A DNA stretch of 64,000 bases from NCBI RefSeq assembly GCF_003574315.2, contig NZ_AP025739.1, forward strand, positions 1,860,001 to 1,924,000, read 5' to 3'. The notes beneath the pieces are model-generated. The model did no database searches and was not told the DNA's origin. It was given only the letters and a program-made list of their open reading frames with translations. The DNA is from Capsulimonas corticalis. GTDB lineage: Bacteria > Armatimonadota > Armatimonadia > Armatimonadales > Capsulimonadaceae. A program made the translations under genes and the position numbers. Shown here one piece after another: positions 23,471 through 34,690 of the stretch (its first letter is position 1; each line of letters opens with the position of its first letter).

Positions 23471-25258
23471 ATGTTTCGTCCGTTTTGCCGCCGTCATCTT
23501 AAGCCGTTAGTAATAATGTCTTTTGCTGCAATCGCTATTCAGTCTGCCGCGCCCAGCCGCGCGGATGTCCTGCTTCAGGGTTTTTACTGGGATGTGCCTT
23601 CCTACGCCGCCGGAAGCAGCAGCGCGCCGTGGTGGTGGGATAAGCTCGCCGGCCAGGCCAACGCCTTTCGGCTGGCCGGATTCACGGCGGTCTGGCTGCC
23701 GCCGGCGCTGAAGGGAGCGGCGGGAGGCTATTCCGACGGTTACGATCCCTTCGACGACTACGATCTCGGCTCGAAGACTCAGATGGGAACGACGACGACT
23801 CGATACGGGACGCGCGAGCAGCTGGAGCGCTGCTGCGCCATGATGCGCGCCAACGGTCTGAACGTCTACGCCGATATCGTGGACAATCATCGGAGCGGCG
23901 ACGACGGGTACTACAACTTCCATTATCTGGACGCTTACGGCAACGCGAACTCCGGCCGTTTCCAAAAAGGGCAGTATGACTTCCACCCCAATGTCCCGCA
24001 GGATTCTAATGTTCCGGCCGGCAGCGGCGAGGCCAGCTTCGGCCGTGACCTGGCGCCGATCAACGGGGCCAGCCATTGGGTCTATAACGGACTGGAGGCT
24101 GCGGGGGATTGGCAGACGAAGGCGCTGGACTTGCAGGGATATCGTCTGGACGATGTCCTTGGGATCTCCACCGACTGGCTGCTGCCCTTCTTAAATTACG
24201 GCGCGATGGCGGGTAAGTTCGCCGTCGGCGAGTATTACGACAGCAATCTGAGCAACGTTTCCTACTGGGTCTCCACAAGCATGCAGGGGCGCAGCAGCGC
24301 GTTCGATTTCCCGCTGCGCAGCCAGCTCAAGCAGATGTGCAACAGTCCTTCGTCGTTTAATATGGCGAACCTGGACCATGCGGGCCTGGCAGGCAGCGAT
24401 CCGTACCACGCCGTGACCTTTGTCGAGAACCACGACACCGACCGCTCCGAGCCGATCACACAGAATAAGATGCTGGCGTACGCCTATATTCTGACCTCGG
24501 AAGGCTATCCCAGCGTCTTCTACAAAGATTACAGCACCGATTCGGGGTGCTACGGCTTGCAGACCCCGATCAACAATCTGGTCTGGATTCACGAAAAGCT
24601 GGCGTCGGGATCGACGCTCCAGCGCTATAAGAATAACCTGGCCTTTGTTTACGAGCGGCAGGGCGGGTCCCATCTGCTCGTCGGCCTGAACAACAACACG
24701 GGGTACGGCTACAATCTCACCTGCGCCACCGGCTTCGGCGCCAACGTTCATCTGCACGACTACACCGGCCACGCCGCCGACGTCACGACCGATGGCGGCG
24801 GCAATGTGACCCTGGCCCTGCCGGCGGCGGTTAGCGGAAACGGCTATGTCTGCTATGCGCCGGCTGGCGTGAGCGGCGGCTTCACCGTCAGCGGCGTCGC
24901 CACCACCCAGGAGTACGCCGGCGCGCAGGATCTGGATATCAAGCCCGCCGACAACACCGCGCAGATTCAGGTCTGCCGCGTGTGGGTGGCGAGCGGTTCG
25001 CCGGTCACCGGCGCGCTCTTTTACGACACGGCGTCATGGACCTCCAGCACGGACATTAAGCTGGAGCTCGACAACCCCGCTGGAACCGCCGTCGCGACCA
25101 AAACCTACCTGTCGGGCACGGCGCAGGGCGCGACCATCACCGCGACCGCGCCGAGCAACGGATGGTACACCTTCAAGATCCGTTCCGACAGCACGCCGAC
25201 GGCCAATCCAAAGCCGGCGTACTGGCTTCGCGCGACGTATAAATCGACGCTGAATTAG
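23471..25258 (+). CDS. Secreted GH13 alpha-amylase with C-terminal beta-sandwich
   Basis: A 595-residue protein with signal peptide (to about residue 31, SRA-D). All four GH13 regions are visible: DIVDNH (His140), GYRLDD with nucleophile Asp227, VGEYY with acid/base Glu254, and VENHD with Asp322. It therefore should hydrolyse alpha-1,4-glucans outside the cytoplasm. After the barrel and domain C (to about 470) there is a pre-peptidase-C-like beta-sandwich (ATTQEYAGAQDLD to the end), possibly for starch binding. GGAGG sits seven bases before the ATG. It has its own promoter and a LacI-type operator-like dyad, so it is probably induced by sugars. Confidence 0.92.
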   Translation: MFRPFCRRHLKPLVIMSFAAIAIQSAAPSRADVLLQGFYWDVPSYAAGSSSAPWWWDKLAGQANAFRLAGFTAVWLPPALKGAAGGYSDGYDPFDDYDLGSKTQMGTTTTRYGTREQLERCCAMMRANGLNVYADIVDNHRSGDDGYYNFHYLDAYGNANSGRFQKGQYDFHPNVPQDSNVPAGSGEASFGRDLAPINGASHWVYNGLEAAGDWQTKALDLQGYRLDDVLGISTDWLLPFLNYGAMAGKFAVGEYYDSNLSNVSYWVSTSMQGRSSAFDFPLRSQLKQMCNSPSSFNMANLDHAGLAGSDPYHAVTFVENHDTDRSEPITQNKMLAYAYILTSEGYPSVFYKDYSTDSGCYGLQTPINNLVWIHEKLASGSTLQRYKNNLAFVYERQGGSHLLVGLNNNTGYGYNLTCATGFGANVHLHDYTGHAADVTTDGGGNVTLALPAAVSGNGYVCYAPAGVSGGFTVSGVATTQEYAGAQDLDIKPADNTAQIQVCRVWVASGSPVTGALFYDTASWTSSTDIKLELDNPAGTAVATKTYLSGTAQGATITATAPSNGWYTFKIRSDSTPTANPKPAYWLRATYKSTLN

Positions 25259-25284
25259 TTAAAGGCCAAACGGTGAATTTACGG

Positions 25285-25314
25285 CGCGCCAGAATCCGCC
25301 GCGATTCTGGCGCG
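25285..25314 (+). terminator. Terminator after the amylase gene
   Basis: CGCGCCAGAATC (25285-25296) pairs perfectly with 25303-25314 around CGCCGC and is followed by TCTTCGTCTT, a T-rich but imperfect tract. Confidence 0.65.
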
Positions 25315-25353
25315 TCTTCGTCTTGACCGGGGGATCCGTGGTATAAAGGATCC

Positions 25354-26709
25354 ATGAGCATTCGATTTCGCGGACGCGCACTCTTCTGCCTTCCCATTCT
25401 GCTGCTGGCGGGCCTGACCGCCACGCCGACGCCCGCCGGAGCGGCGGGCGCAAACGCCGTCAGCGCCGCCGATTTCCTCAACTCTCTCGGGGTGAACTCC
25501 GCGATCTCCGGACGCGGGGAGAGCCTTTCAAAGACCATCGACTGCGCGAAGTACCTTGGGATCCGCTGGTTCCGTTCGGGGACCGAAGGCGATATTCCAC
25601 TCCAGGACTTGATCGCGCTGCACAAAGAAACGGGCGCGCGGCTGAGCTGGGGGCTGCTGAGCGGCGGCTCGGATATCCCCAAGCTCATCCAAACGGCGAA
25701 GCCGCTCGCGGCGGCCGGCGCTTTGCTGGCCTTGGAAGGGCCCAATGAGCCAAACAACTGGGGCGTGACCTATCAAGGCGAGGCGGGCGGCAAGAACCTG
25801 ACATGGGTTCCGGTCGCGAAGTTACAGAGCGGTCTCTACAAGGCCGTCAAAAGCGATCCCGTCTTGAAAAAGTATCCGGTCTGGTCCATCAGCGAGAACG
25901 GCGCCGAGACCGACAATGTCGGGCTGCAGTTTCTGGCAATCCCGAAGGGTGCGGGGGCGGTCATGCCGGACGGCGCCAAATACGCCGACTTTGCCAACGT
26001 CCATAACTATATCTATCACCCGAACTCGCCCGGTCTGGCGGACAACAAGACGTGGAACGCCGCCGATCCGACCCAGACCTGCAAGGTAGACGGGCTTTAC
26101 GGCGAGTACGGCCTGACATGGGGGCGTCATTTTCCCGGATATTCGGAAGCCGATCTCATTTCGCTGCCCCGAGTCACCACGGAAACCGGCTGTATGATCG
26201 ACGGCCCGGTGACAGAGGAGATCCACGCTCGGAATCTCCTGAGCATGTATTTGGACCAGTTTAAGCGCGGCTGGAGTTACACCGCCGTTTACCTGCTCCG
26301 AGACCGCGTGGATGAGGCCGGCAACCAGCAGTTCGGCTTTTACAAGCCGGACTACTCCCCGCGCAAGGCGGCCGTCTATCTGCACAACCTGACGGCGATC
26401 CTGGCGGACAATGGCGCCGCGCGGAAGCCGGGGAAACTCGGCTACGCCATTCCCGACGAACCGGCGACAGTCCACGATCTGCTGCTTCAGAAGAGCGGCG
26501 GCGCATGGGAGCTGATCGTGTGGGGCGAACAGATCGAGGGCGCCAGCAGCGTCACCGTCCACCTGGGCGGCGTGTACGGCCTGGTGAAGGTTTACGATCC
26601 GACGGTCGGCGCGGACCCGGTCCTGACCTACCATCAAATCAACGCCGTCCCGCTGACGCTGAGCGATCATCCGCTGATCGTTGAGATTCCCGCGAGCCGC
26701 CACGCCTGA
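25354..26709 (+). CDS. Secreted clan GH-A glycoside hydrolase (GH39/GH5-like)
   Basis: A 451-residue protein with signal peptide (about 1-31). A TIM-barrel of clan GH-A type is indicated by the acid/base motif EGPNEPNNW (Glu132) at the end of strand 4, and by the candidate nucleophile Glu277 in VTTETG at strand 7, with HNYIYHP between them. The C-terminal 90 residues form a small beta domain. The spacing is right for a retaining endo- or exo-glycosidase, but I cannot choose a family or substrate. It follows the amylase gene by 95 bases with a hairpin between, so it probably needs its own promoter. Confidence 0.78.
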   Translation: MSIRFRGRALFCLPILLLAGLTATPTPAGAAGANAVSAADFLNSLGVNSAISGRGESLSKTIDCAKYLGIRWFRSGTEGDIPLQDLIALHKETGARLSWGLLSGGSDIPKLIQTAKPLAAAGALLALEGPNEPNNWGVTYQGEAGGKNLTWVPVAKLQSGLYKAVKSDPVLKKYPVWSISENGAETDNVGLQFLAIPKGAGAVMPDGAKYADFANVHNYIYHPNSPGLADNKTWNAADPTQTCKVDGLYGEYGLTWGRHFPGYSEADLISLPRVTTETGCMIDGPVTEEIHARNLLSMYLDQFKRGWSYTAVYLLRDRVDEAGNQQFGFYKPDYSPRKAAVYLHNLTAILADNGAARKPGKLGYAIPDEPATVHDLLLQKSGGAWELIVWGEQIEGASSVTVHLGGVYGLVKVYDPTVGADPVLTYHQINAVPLTLSDHPLIVEIPASRHA

Positions 26710-26718
26710 CGGGTCCCG

Positions 26719-27780
26719 TTACCGTTTCAGAGACGCATGCATCCAGAAGACATTGTACGGCGTCCACTGGGACATCGTAAAATAGAGATCCGGCCCCGCA
26801 TTATGGATCGGATCGATGTAGCCTCCATAGAGAGCAGGAAAATCTTGCGCGCTCGCGAGGATTTTCCCATCCGTCCACGGCCCGATCAGCGCCGGCGCAT
26901 CACGCAGGACGAGTGCGTGGCGGTTTTCGTCCAGGGTCACCATCAGCCAGCGATGGAAGTAAGAATTATACGCGACCGATAGCTCGGCGATCGGCCCGCG
27001 CACGACCGGGCGCGCCGCCGCCTCATCGCCGGTCCGCCACACGGAGCCGTCCCAGTACTGGTAGGCGGCGCCGTCCAGCATGGCGCTTCCCGGAACGCGC
27101 GCGAGATAGGCGTCGCCGTGACGGCCGTTCGGCGTGCCGAGCAGATAGACCGTTTCGCCGATTTTGGCGAAGGCGGCCTGCTGGAATTTGCTGTCGCCCG
27201 CCGGCGTGTTCGGCCAGAGCGGAGTGCTGGGCCGTGTCCACGTCGCGCCGCCGTCGTCGGAATACGCCATCCCCCCTTCATTGGTGTCCCAATAGCCGGG
27301 CGCGCCCCAATGCCGCACCGCCATATAGTGAAGAAATTGCCGGGCGCCGACGGATACGCCGGCCGTCGGAATGATCGTCCACTCTTTCTCATTCCGCTGC
27401 GCGCGCAGCAGCTCTTTGGCGTGTCCGGGCGTGTCGTGGATCATGCGGCTAAACGCCAGGCCCGTCGCCGGATCGGCGTCGCGTGAGAGCGCCAGCACAT
27501 TGCTGCGCCAGTCCGCCTCGCTTGGCCCGGCGCCGTTCCCTCCCCAGCCCTTGCCGTAGGTGTCGCCGAACACAACTCGAATCTCGCCGTCTCCCCCGTC
27601 CCAGAGAATCCCAAGATCGGTCCCCAGAAGCGCATCGCTTTGATCCGTATGATTGGGGTTCGGCAGCGCTTCGCCCGCCGGCGTTGCGCCGGTCACACGC
27701 GCGATCTTCGCCGCCGGGCCCGGCGTGACGGCGCCGGCCACGGAAGCGGATAGGACGATCAATGTCAGTATTCCTTTCAA
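26719..27780 (-). CDS. Secreted DUF4185 (beta-propeller-like) protein
   Basis: The best start is TTG at 27780, seven bases after GGGGGAG, giving 353 residues with a signal peptide (MKGILTLIVLSASVAGA). The longer open frame to 27948 would overlap the catalase 5' region and lacks a ribosome site. The mature part, with LGILWDGGDGEIRVVFGDTYG, YSDDGGATWTRP (an Asp-box), VYLLGTPNGRHGDAYLARV and GGYIDP near the end, matches the DUF4185 family of sialidase-like propellers. The function of that family is not established; extracellular glycan processing is a fair guess. Confidence 0.78.
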   Translation of the reverse strand: MKGILTLIVLSASVAGAVTPGPAAKIARVTGATPAGEALPNPNHTDQSDALLGTDLGILWDGGDGEIRVVFGDTYGKGWGGNGAGPSEADWRSNVLALSRDADPATGLAFSRMIHDTPGHAKELLRAQRNEKEWTIIPTAGVSVGARQFLHYMAVRHWGAPGYWDTNEGGMAYSDDGGATWTRPSTPLWPNTPAGDSKFQQAAFAKIGETVYLLGTPNGRHGDAYLARVPGSAMLDGAAYQYWDGSVWRTGDEAAARPVVRGPIAELSVAYNSYFHRWLMVTLDENRHALVLRDAPALIGPWTDGKILASAQDFPALYGGYIDPIHNAGPDLYFTMSQWTPYNVFWMHASLKR

Positions 27781-27950
27781 GCGCGAACTCCCCCGTTCAT
27801 TTCCCAAGTTTGTGCGAATAATACTGAAAATGACGGCGTTTGTAAAGACCCCGCCCGCACGGTTTAAATCCCATGAGAAACGGACACCCTTCAATGGAAC
27901 ACGCGCACGGGGCGCGCTACTCATTCGACGAAGGGGAACGACCAGCACTC

Positions 27951-30137
<2,187 letters not shown>

Positions 30138-30151
30138 TTCGCCCCAACACG

Positions 30152-30183
30152 ATCGGCCCTGGACGCATGCGTCCAGGGCCGAT
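30152..30183. terminator. 32-bp perfect palindrome between convergent genes
   Basis: ATCGGCCCTGGACGCA (30152-30167) is followed by its exact reverse complement to 30183. It starts 15 bases after the katE stop and ends 6 bases before the opposing stop, so it probably ends both transcripts as a bidirectional hairpin. Confidence 0.65.
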
Positions 30184-30188
30184 GTTCG

Positions 30189-30773
30189 TTAGCCTTTGCC
30201 CGCAGACGCGCTTTCGTGCTTGTCCAATACCGCGCGCACTTGCTTACCCACTTCGTCCCCCATCAATTCCTGAAAGTGGTAGGCCGAGCAGATTCCCGTC
30301 ACGTTCTGCTGAATCTCCCCTTGCACCGTTCCCTGATACCAAACGCTTTGCTGAGAACCGACGGGAGCAGTTGATTCTGGGTCGCCGTCGGAAAGGAGCA
30401 CATGGTAGGTGCAGACGCCTGTTTTGTAGAGAGGAACCCAGTAAGGCCCTTTTGTCTCCAGCGTCTTCACCACGATATGGACCGGCGGTTTCGCCCCCGC
30501 CGCCCCGGCAATCGCCTCCCGAAGGCGCTTCATCAGAACCGCGTCTCCATGAGATTTCACAACGATCGCCGCCGGCTGGCCCAGCGCCTCGGCGGATTGC
30601 GGAAGGGGCTGGGCGGAACTGGAGGATGAGGCGTCGCTCGACATACTGGATGCGCTGCTGCTGGCCGAGTAGAGATTGAGACTGATGTGGCCGGTCTCGC
30701 GCAAATATCCAACGAGAACGAAAGCGACTACGATCATGGTTGTGGTCTTGCGATTGGGGCGTGAGATTGGCAT
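30189..30773 (-). CDS. Membrane-anchored protein of unknown function
   Basis: Starting at 30773 with CAGGAG five bases upstream, the product has 194 residues. One N-terminal membrane helix (about 12-22) is followed by a very serine-rich linker (about 30-55) and a globular domain of about 135 residues (AIVVKSHGDAVLMKRL to the end) that would lie outside the cytoplasm. It has a few scattered Cys (TGVCTYHV, TGICSAYHF). No family recognised. Convergent with katE and divergent from the next small secreted protein gene. Confidence 0.6.
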   Translation of the reverse strand: MPISRPNRKTTTMIVVAFVLVGYLRETGHISLNLYSASSSASSMSSDASSSSSAQPLPQSAEALGQPAAIVVKSHGDAVLMKRLREAIAGAAGAKPPVHIVVKTLETKGPYWVPLYKTGVCTYHVLLSDGDPESTAPVGSQQSVWYQGTVQGEIQQNVTGICSAYHFQELMGDEVGKQVRAVLDKHESASAGKG

Positions 30774-30907
30774 GGCGACTCCTGATCGAAGATTGTCGTT
30801 CACTGAGTGAGACACGATCGGCGAGAATTCGTTGCAACGGAACTAATCGCCGCCTGTCACGCGCCGACTCTGGAGATCACATTCATGCGCGCCCAAGGAG
30901 ACTACCG

Positions 30908-31252
30908 ATGCGTTCCAAGTTCCAGAAGTACACCCTCGCCGCTCTCGCCGCCGTTGCGGCGGTCGCCGCCGCCAACCTGACCCTTTCGTCAACTCCACCC
31001 GCCCACGCGGAGGACATCAGCTCGCTGTCCTCTTCCCAACTGCAAACGCTCATCAGCTCCGGCGCTAGCCTGCAATTCGACGCCTCCCGCTTTTCCGTGG
31101 CGCAACTCACGAACCTTGTCGTTTCCGCCAGAAATGCGGGCAACCAGCCCACGAACCTGACTCTGGTCAATGTCGGCAAGTTCTCCTCCAGCGATCTGAT
31201 GATCGTCGCCGACGCCGGCAAGGGGCATGTGACGTTTATTTTGGATAAGTGA
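30908..31252 (+). CDS. Small secreted protein of unknown function
   Basis: A 114-residue product beginning MRSKFQKYTLAAL, with AAGGAGA seven bases upstream. The signal peptide ends near AHA-E (about residue 35). The mature 79 residues are Ser/Leu-rich (SSLSSSQLQTLISSGASLQF), then a beta-rich segment ending GKGHVTFILDK. No Cys. The open frame continues upstream to 30740, but that part overlaps the leader of the opposite gene. No family recognised. Confidence 0.6.
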   Translation: MRSKFQKYTLAALAAVAAVAAANLTLSSTPPAHAEDISSLSSSQLQTLISSGASLQFDASRFSVAQLTNLVVSARNAGNQPTNLTLVNVGKFSSSDLMIVADAGKGHVTFILDK

Positions 31253-31450
31253 GCTGCAACTTCCTGTCGCGCGGTAGGTCACAGTCATTGTATCGTCCAG
31301 ATGCGCGAGACGGCGCGGGGCGTGGGAACAAATGCGCTCCGGCGTTCGCCTTGGCAGTATCGAGAGTTTGCCAATAGCGTTTGCGGCGGTATCTTTCATG
31401 AGGAGAGATAAGTACGTTTCGCCGTGGACGGGTCATCAAGGAGGAATACG

Positions 31451-32992
31451 ATGTCTTTTGGAACATTCGCGCCGAGGCGATTTCGTCCATTTCTTCCCGT
31501 ATGTCTGGCGTTCGGGGGAGCGGCGGGCTTATTGACGGTCGCTGGCTGCCGTCACGATTCGACTCCGGCGGCGCCCACGGCTTCCGTCGCCGTCAATTCG
31601 CCGGTCAGTCCCCCGCCGGCGCCGGCGTTTCAGCCATATACCGTTCTGCCGCAGCAGCCGCCCGCGCCGGCGGTGGTGACGCACGCGCATCGCAATCTGC
31701 ATCTGATCCATACCAACAACCGTGTTGCGCTGGCGGATACGAGTGGACGGGTTTATGACGTTGGACGCGATGCGTCCGGCCATATTTACCCGATCTATCG
31801 CTCTCCCAGTGACGGGCGCAGGTATCCGCTGTATTATGACTCCGCGCGCGACCGTTATTATCGGGTGGCGCGGGACGATCAAGGGCGATATCTGCGCGGC
31901 TACGCCGACGATCCCGCAAACCAGTACTACGCGGTCGATCGCGATTATGAACGCGATACGCCAAGCGACAGCGACCGTCCGATCATCACCAACAATTATA
32001 CGAATAACTATTACGAGAACGGCGCGCCTTACGGCTCCCATGGCGATCAAGCCGCGCCGGCCCAGCATCACGGCAGCCACAACAATAACTGGCTGTGGGC
32101 CATTCCCGTGGTCGCCGCCGCGTACTTCCTGCTGCGCCCGCACCACTCCAGCCCGCCGAAGCCGCCGTATTATCCCCAGCGGTCTGCTTACGTCCACACG
32201 ATTCCGGGGCGCTCGATCACACAGATCAACAGCAACAACCGAATCGTCAACAACACTCACATCGTCAATCAGGTCAATAACTTCAACTATGGCGGCGCCG
32301 GATATCCGTATCCGCACGGCTCGTTCCACCCACGGCCCATCGCCCCGAGCAGCGGCGCATTTCATAACAGGCACAATGGTTACGACGACCGCGTTCCCGG
32401 ACGTCCCCCCGGAATTCCATCCCATGGTCTATGGCCGCCGCGCTTAACGCCGGCTTCGCATCCGGCGCCGGCGCAGCATATCTTGCCGCCGCGTGGCTTT
32501 GGCAAACCGGCGCCGCCCAAACAACAACACGCGGCTGTCACCCCCGATCACCCGCGCCTGGCTCCGCCGGTTCCGAAAATCCTGCGGAAGCCCGCCGCGC
32601 GGCCGCTTGCCGTTCGGCGGCCTGGGAGGCCCTTGCCAAAACCCGCGCCCGTGCGCCATATCGATCCGCCGATCCACCACGCCGTAAGGCCGGTGGTCGC
32701 GAAGCCGTTCTTCAAGCGCATCACGAAGCCCGCCGCGCCGATTGCGAGGTCCGTCGCTCCGATCGCGAAACCGGCGCCGGCGCATCTGGTGAAGACGATC
32801 CGCCGCGCGGAGCCGCCCAGGCCGGAGCCGCGCGCCATTCCCCGGCCCGTGGAGCCGGCGCGCCATGAAGTCGCGCGCACCGAAGCAAAACCCGCGCCGC
32901 GTTTTGAGGCCCCGAAGCGTGAGGAGCCTCAACATGACTCAGCGCGTCCGAAGCCGTCGGGAAGCCGGCCTGGCGGCCCGAAGCTACGATAG
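31451..32992 (+). CDS. Proline-rich lipoprotein
   Basis: With AAGGAGG seven bases before ATG 31451, the product has 513 residues. A lipobox LLTVAGC places the lipidated Cys at residue 33. Next come a Tyr/Arg-rich domain that reads like a surface-exposed fold (DTSGRVYDVGRDASG, then PLYYDSARDRYYRV), an Asn/His/Tyr-rich linker, a hydrophobic helix (NNWLWAIPVVAAAYFLL, about 212-228), and a 200-residue Pro/Ala/Lys/Arg-rich tail. The tail resembles peptidoglycan- or DNA-binding low-complexity regions. No family recognised. Its last nine bases overlap the end of the convergent hydrolase gene. Confidence 0.65.
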   Translation: MSFGTFAPRRFRPFLPVCLAFGGAAGLLTVAGCRHDSTPAAPTASVAVNSPVSPPPAPAFQPYTVLPQQPPAPAVVTHAHRNLHLIHTNNRVALADTSGRVYDVGRDASGHIYPIYRSPSDGRRYPLYYDSARDRYYRVARDDQGRYLRGYADDPANQYYAVDRDYERDTPSDSDRPIITNNYTNNYYENGAPYGSHGDQAAPAQHHGSHNNNWLWAIPVVAAAYFLLRPHHSSPPKPPYYPQRSAYVHTIPGRSITQINSNNRIVNNTHIVNQVNNFNYGGAGYPYPHGSFHPRPIAPSSGAFHNRHNGYDDRVPGRPPGIPSHGLWPPRLTPASHPAPAQHILPPRGFGKPAPPKQQHAAVTPDHPRLAPPVPKILRKPAARPLAVRRPGRPLPKPAPVRHIDPPIHHAVRPVVAKPFFKRITKPAAPIARSVAPIAKPAPAHLVKTIRRAEPPRPEPRAIPRPVEPARHEVARTEAKPAPRFEAPKREEPQHDSARPKPSGSRPGGPKLR

Positions 32993-33691
32993 GCCGCGCA
33001 GTACAAAGTCCGTCGCGGTCCGCTGGGGCTTGTCATCCAGCGGGCCGCAGTGGCCGACGCCGGACAGTTCGAGGTAAGTCAGCTCATGGCCGGCGTCGCG
33101 CATTCGCGCCGCGAGAATGTCGGAGTGATGCTCTTTCGCGACCGCGTCGTCCTGGTCGCCATGGATGATCAAGTAAGGCGTTCGCGGCATCCGATCGATT
33201 TGCCGCGTCGGGGAGTTGGCGATGAGCGCCTCGGAAATGTCGCCATAGGAATGGTAGGCTGCGTGGAAGGTGCGCGGCAGATCCGGGCGCTCGCCGTAGT
33301 GGTAGAGCAGGTCGCAGACCGGACTCAGCGCGTAGCAGCGGGCGACGGCGTGGCGTGAGTTCATCGTGTAGGCGAGCGCGGCGTGTCCGCCCATGCTGCC
33401 GCCGGTGGCGATGACGGGCGTCTCAGGAGCCAGACCGTATTTGAGCCGAATCGCCTCGATCAGCTCATCGATAAACGCCACGGTCTCCGGGTTCATCCAC
33501 GCCCATGGGCTGTAATAGGGCATAACCACAAGGCCGCCGGCGTTCGCCCACTCTTGCTCCTGGTCCCCGATCCCGTCTTTGAGCTTCGTAGTGCCGCCGA
33601 GCCCGGCGAAGCTGAGGATAACTCCCCGGATCGGGCCGCTTAGAAATTGGCCGCCGGTCCAGGCGACCTGATCGATCAATTCTTCCCGCAT
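32984..33691 (-). CDS. Alpha/beta hydrolase (prolyl-oligopeptidase-like esterase)
   Basis: A 235-residue cytoplasmic hydrolase. The nucleophile elbow GGSMGG puts the catalytic Ser at 99. The acid is in HGDQDDAV (about 178-182), and the base His is in GVGHCGPL (about 213). The order and spacing match the S9/BAAT-like alpha/beta hydrolases that act as esterases or peptidases. The substrate is unknown. Its upstream region is the left copy of the direct repeat that brackets the toxin-antitoxin island. Confidence 0.85.
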   Translation of the reverse strand: MREELIDQVAWTGGQFLSGPIRGVILSFAGLGGTTKLKDGIGDQEQEWANAGGLVVMPYYSPWAWMNPETVAFIDELIEAIRLKYGLAPETPVIATGGSMGGHAALAYTMNSRHAVARCYALSPVCDLLYHYGERPDLPRTFHAAYHSYGDISEALIANSPTRQIDRMPRTPYLIIHGDQDDAVAKEHHSDILAARMRDAGHELTYLELSGVGHCGPLDDKPQRTATDFVLRGLS

Positions 33692-33700
33692 GGTTTCTCC

Positions 33701-33752
33701 TTATGGCCGCGTCCGCCAAATGCACGGGCAAGCTCTGGTAAAATCTCTCCAG
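33701..33752 (+). repeat. Left copy of the direct repeat flanking the toxin-antitoxin island
   Basis: From TTATGGCCGCGTCCGCCAAA to CTCTCCAG these 52 bases match 35502-35569 with two mismatches and one 16-base difference (a tandem copy of ACGGGCAAGC plus linker in the right copy). It ends 11 bases before the toxin stop codon. Confidence 0.8.
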
Positions 33753-33763
33753 ATTGAACTGGG

Positions 33764-34690
33764 CTATGCCGAAGGTCTGGCGCCGGTCAGACTTTGTTTG
33801 AGTTCTCCCATCTGCTCACGATGTTTGGTTGGATTGCTTTCTTTTAGGTTACGAATGTTTTTCAGCTTCCATTGCACGGCGGGAAATTTCTCAAAGTCGG
33901 CAAATCCGTAGCGGTCCCATTCCGGCTCGCCTTGCTTGAAGCTCATTAAAAACTCTCTATCGGTTTCAGTGAGTTTGTTGGTTACTGTCGCGATCAGTGT
34001 GCTTCGCGTTTCCTCGAACTGTCCATAGCTGAAGGGCTCCTGCGTCATTCCTTCAAAATGGTTCTCCAGAGTTGCTCGCTGGTCAATGAGTTCAGGGCGG
34101 ATAAGTTCATGCATTGGGCGGTCGCCGCTCAAAAGGCAGAGTAAGAAGCCGCGCTTAATGTTGTCGTCGAACCCTGAAGTCTGGAGCATGTATTTAATGT
34201 CGAACAGATCGCGAGGGTGTTGTCTGGACAGAGCGGCGCAGATCTTGCCGCCATAAAGCTGCCCAATAGGGATGATCCGCATTTCCGCGAAACGATCGAA
34301 TGTTTCTTGAGTTTGTTCGCAGAGAACACGCATCTCTGGATCGCCCAAGGCTCCACGCATGGTTGTGTTTACTTCAACCTTTATCTGTATGCGCCGACGG
34401 CCGCAGAGAAGCTTCGCACGGCGTTCGTCAACCGAAACTCGGATCTCGGGGGATTTCGCAGTGATTCTGGCTTGGATCGATTTCAGCGCGTCGGCAATAT
34501 TCGCCAGTGTCGTTTCTCTTTCTTCAAGCAGCAGGTAGGTGAGATCAAGGTCCACGGACAGGCGTGGCATGTCGCGTACAAACAGATTGATGGCGGTGCC
34601 GCCGTGCAGCGCAAAACACTCTTCTTCCGCGACCGCCGGCAAGATATCGAGGAGTAAGCGGACTTGATCTTGATATTTGATGGCGCTCAT
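33764..34690 (-). CDS. abiEii: AbiEii/AbiGii-family nucleotidyltransferase toxin
   Basis: A 308-residue protein with the minimal nucleotidyltransferase signature of AbiEii toxins: ALHGGTAINLF (residues 27-37) followed by the acidic pair of SVDLDL (45-50), then a conserved GGKICAALSRQHPRDLFDIKYML segment near 150-175. The family inhibits growth, and in MenT-type members the target is tRNA. Paired antitoxin AbiEi is encoded immediately upstream with a one-base TGATG overlap. The base composition is visibly more AT-rich than the neighbours. Together with the flanking direct repeats this suggests a transferred abortive-infection or addiction module. Confidence 0.88.
   Translation of the reverse strand: MSAIKYQDQVRLLLDILPAVAEEECFALHGGTAINLFVRDMPRLSVDLDLTYLLLEERETTLANIADALKSIQARITAKSPEIRVSVDERRAKLLCGRRRIQIKVEVNTTMRGALGDPEMRVLCEQTQETFDRFAEMRIIPIGQLYGGKICAALSRQHPRDLFDIKYMLQTSGFDDNIKRGFLLCLLSGDRPMHELIRPELIDQRATLENHFEGMTQEPFSYGQFEETRSTLIATVTNKLTETDREFLMSFKQGEPEWDRYGFADFEKFPAVQWKLKNIRNLKESNPTKHREQMGELKQSLTGARPSA

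Noticed and set aside
25323-25347. TTGACC and TATAAA as a promoter for the GH-A gene
   Set aside because: The spacer is only 13 bases and the -10 would overlap the ribosome site, so it cannot work as drawn.
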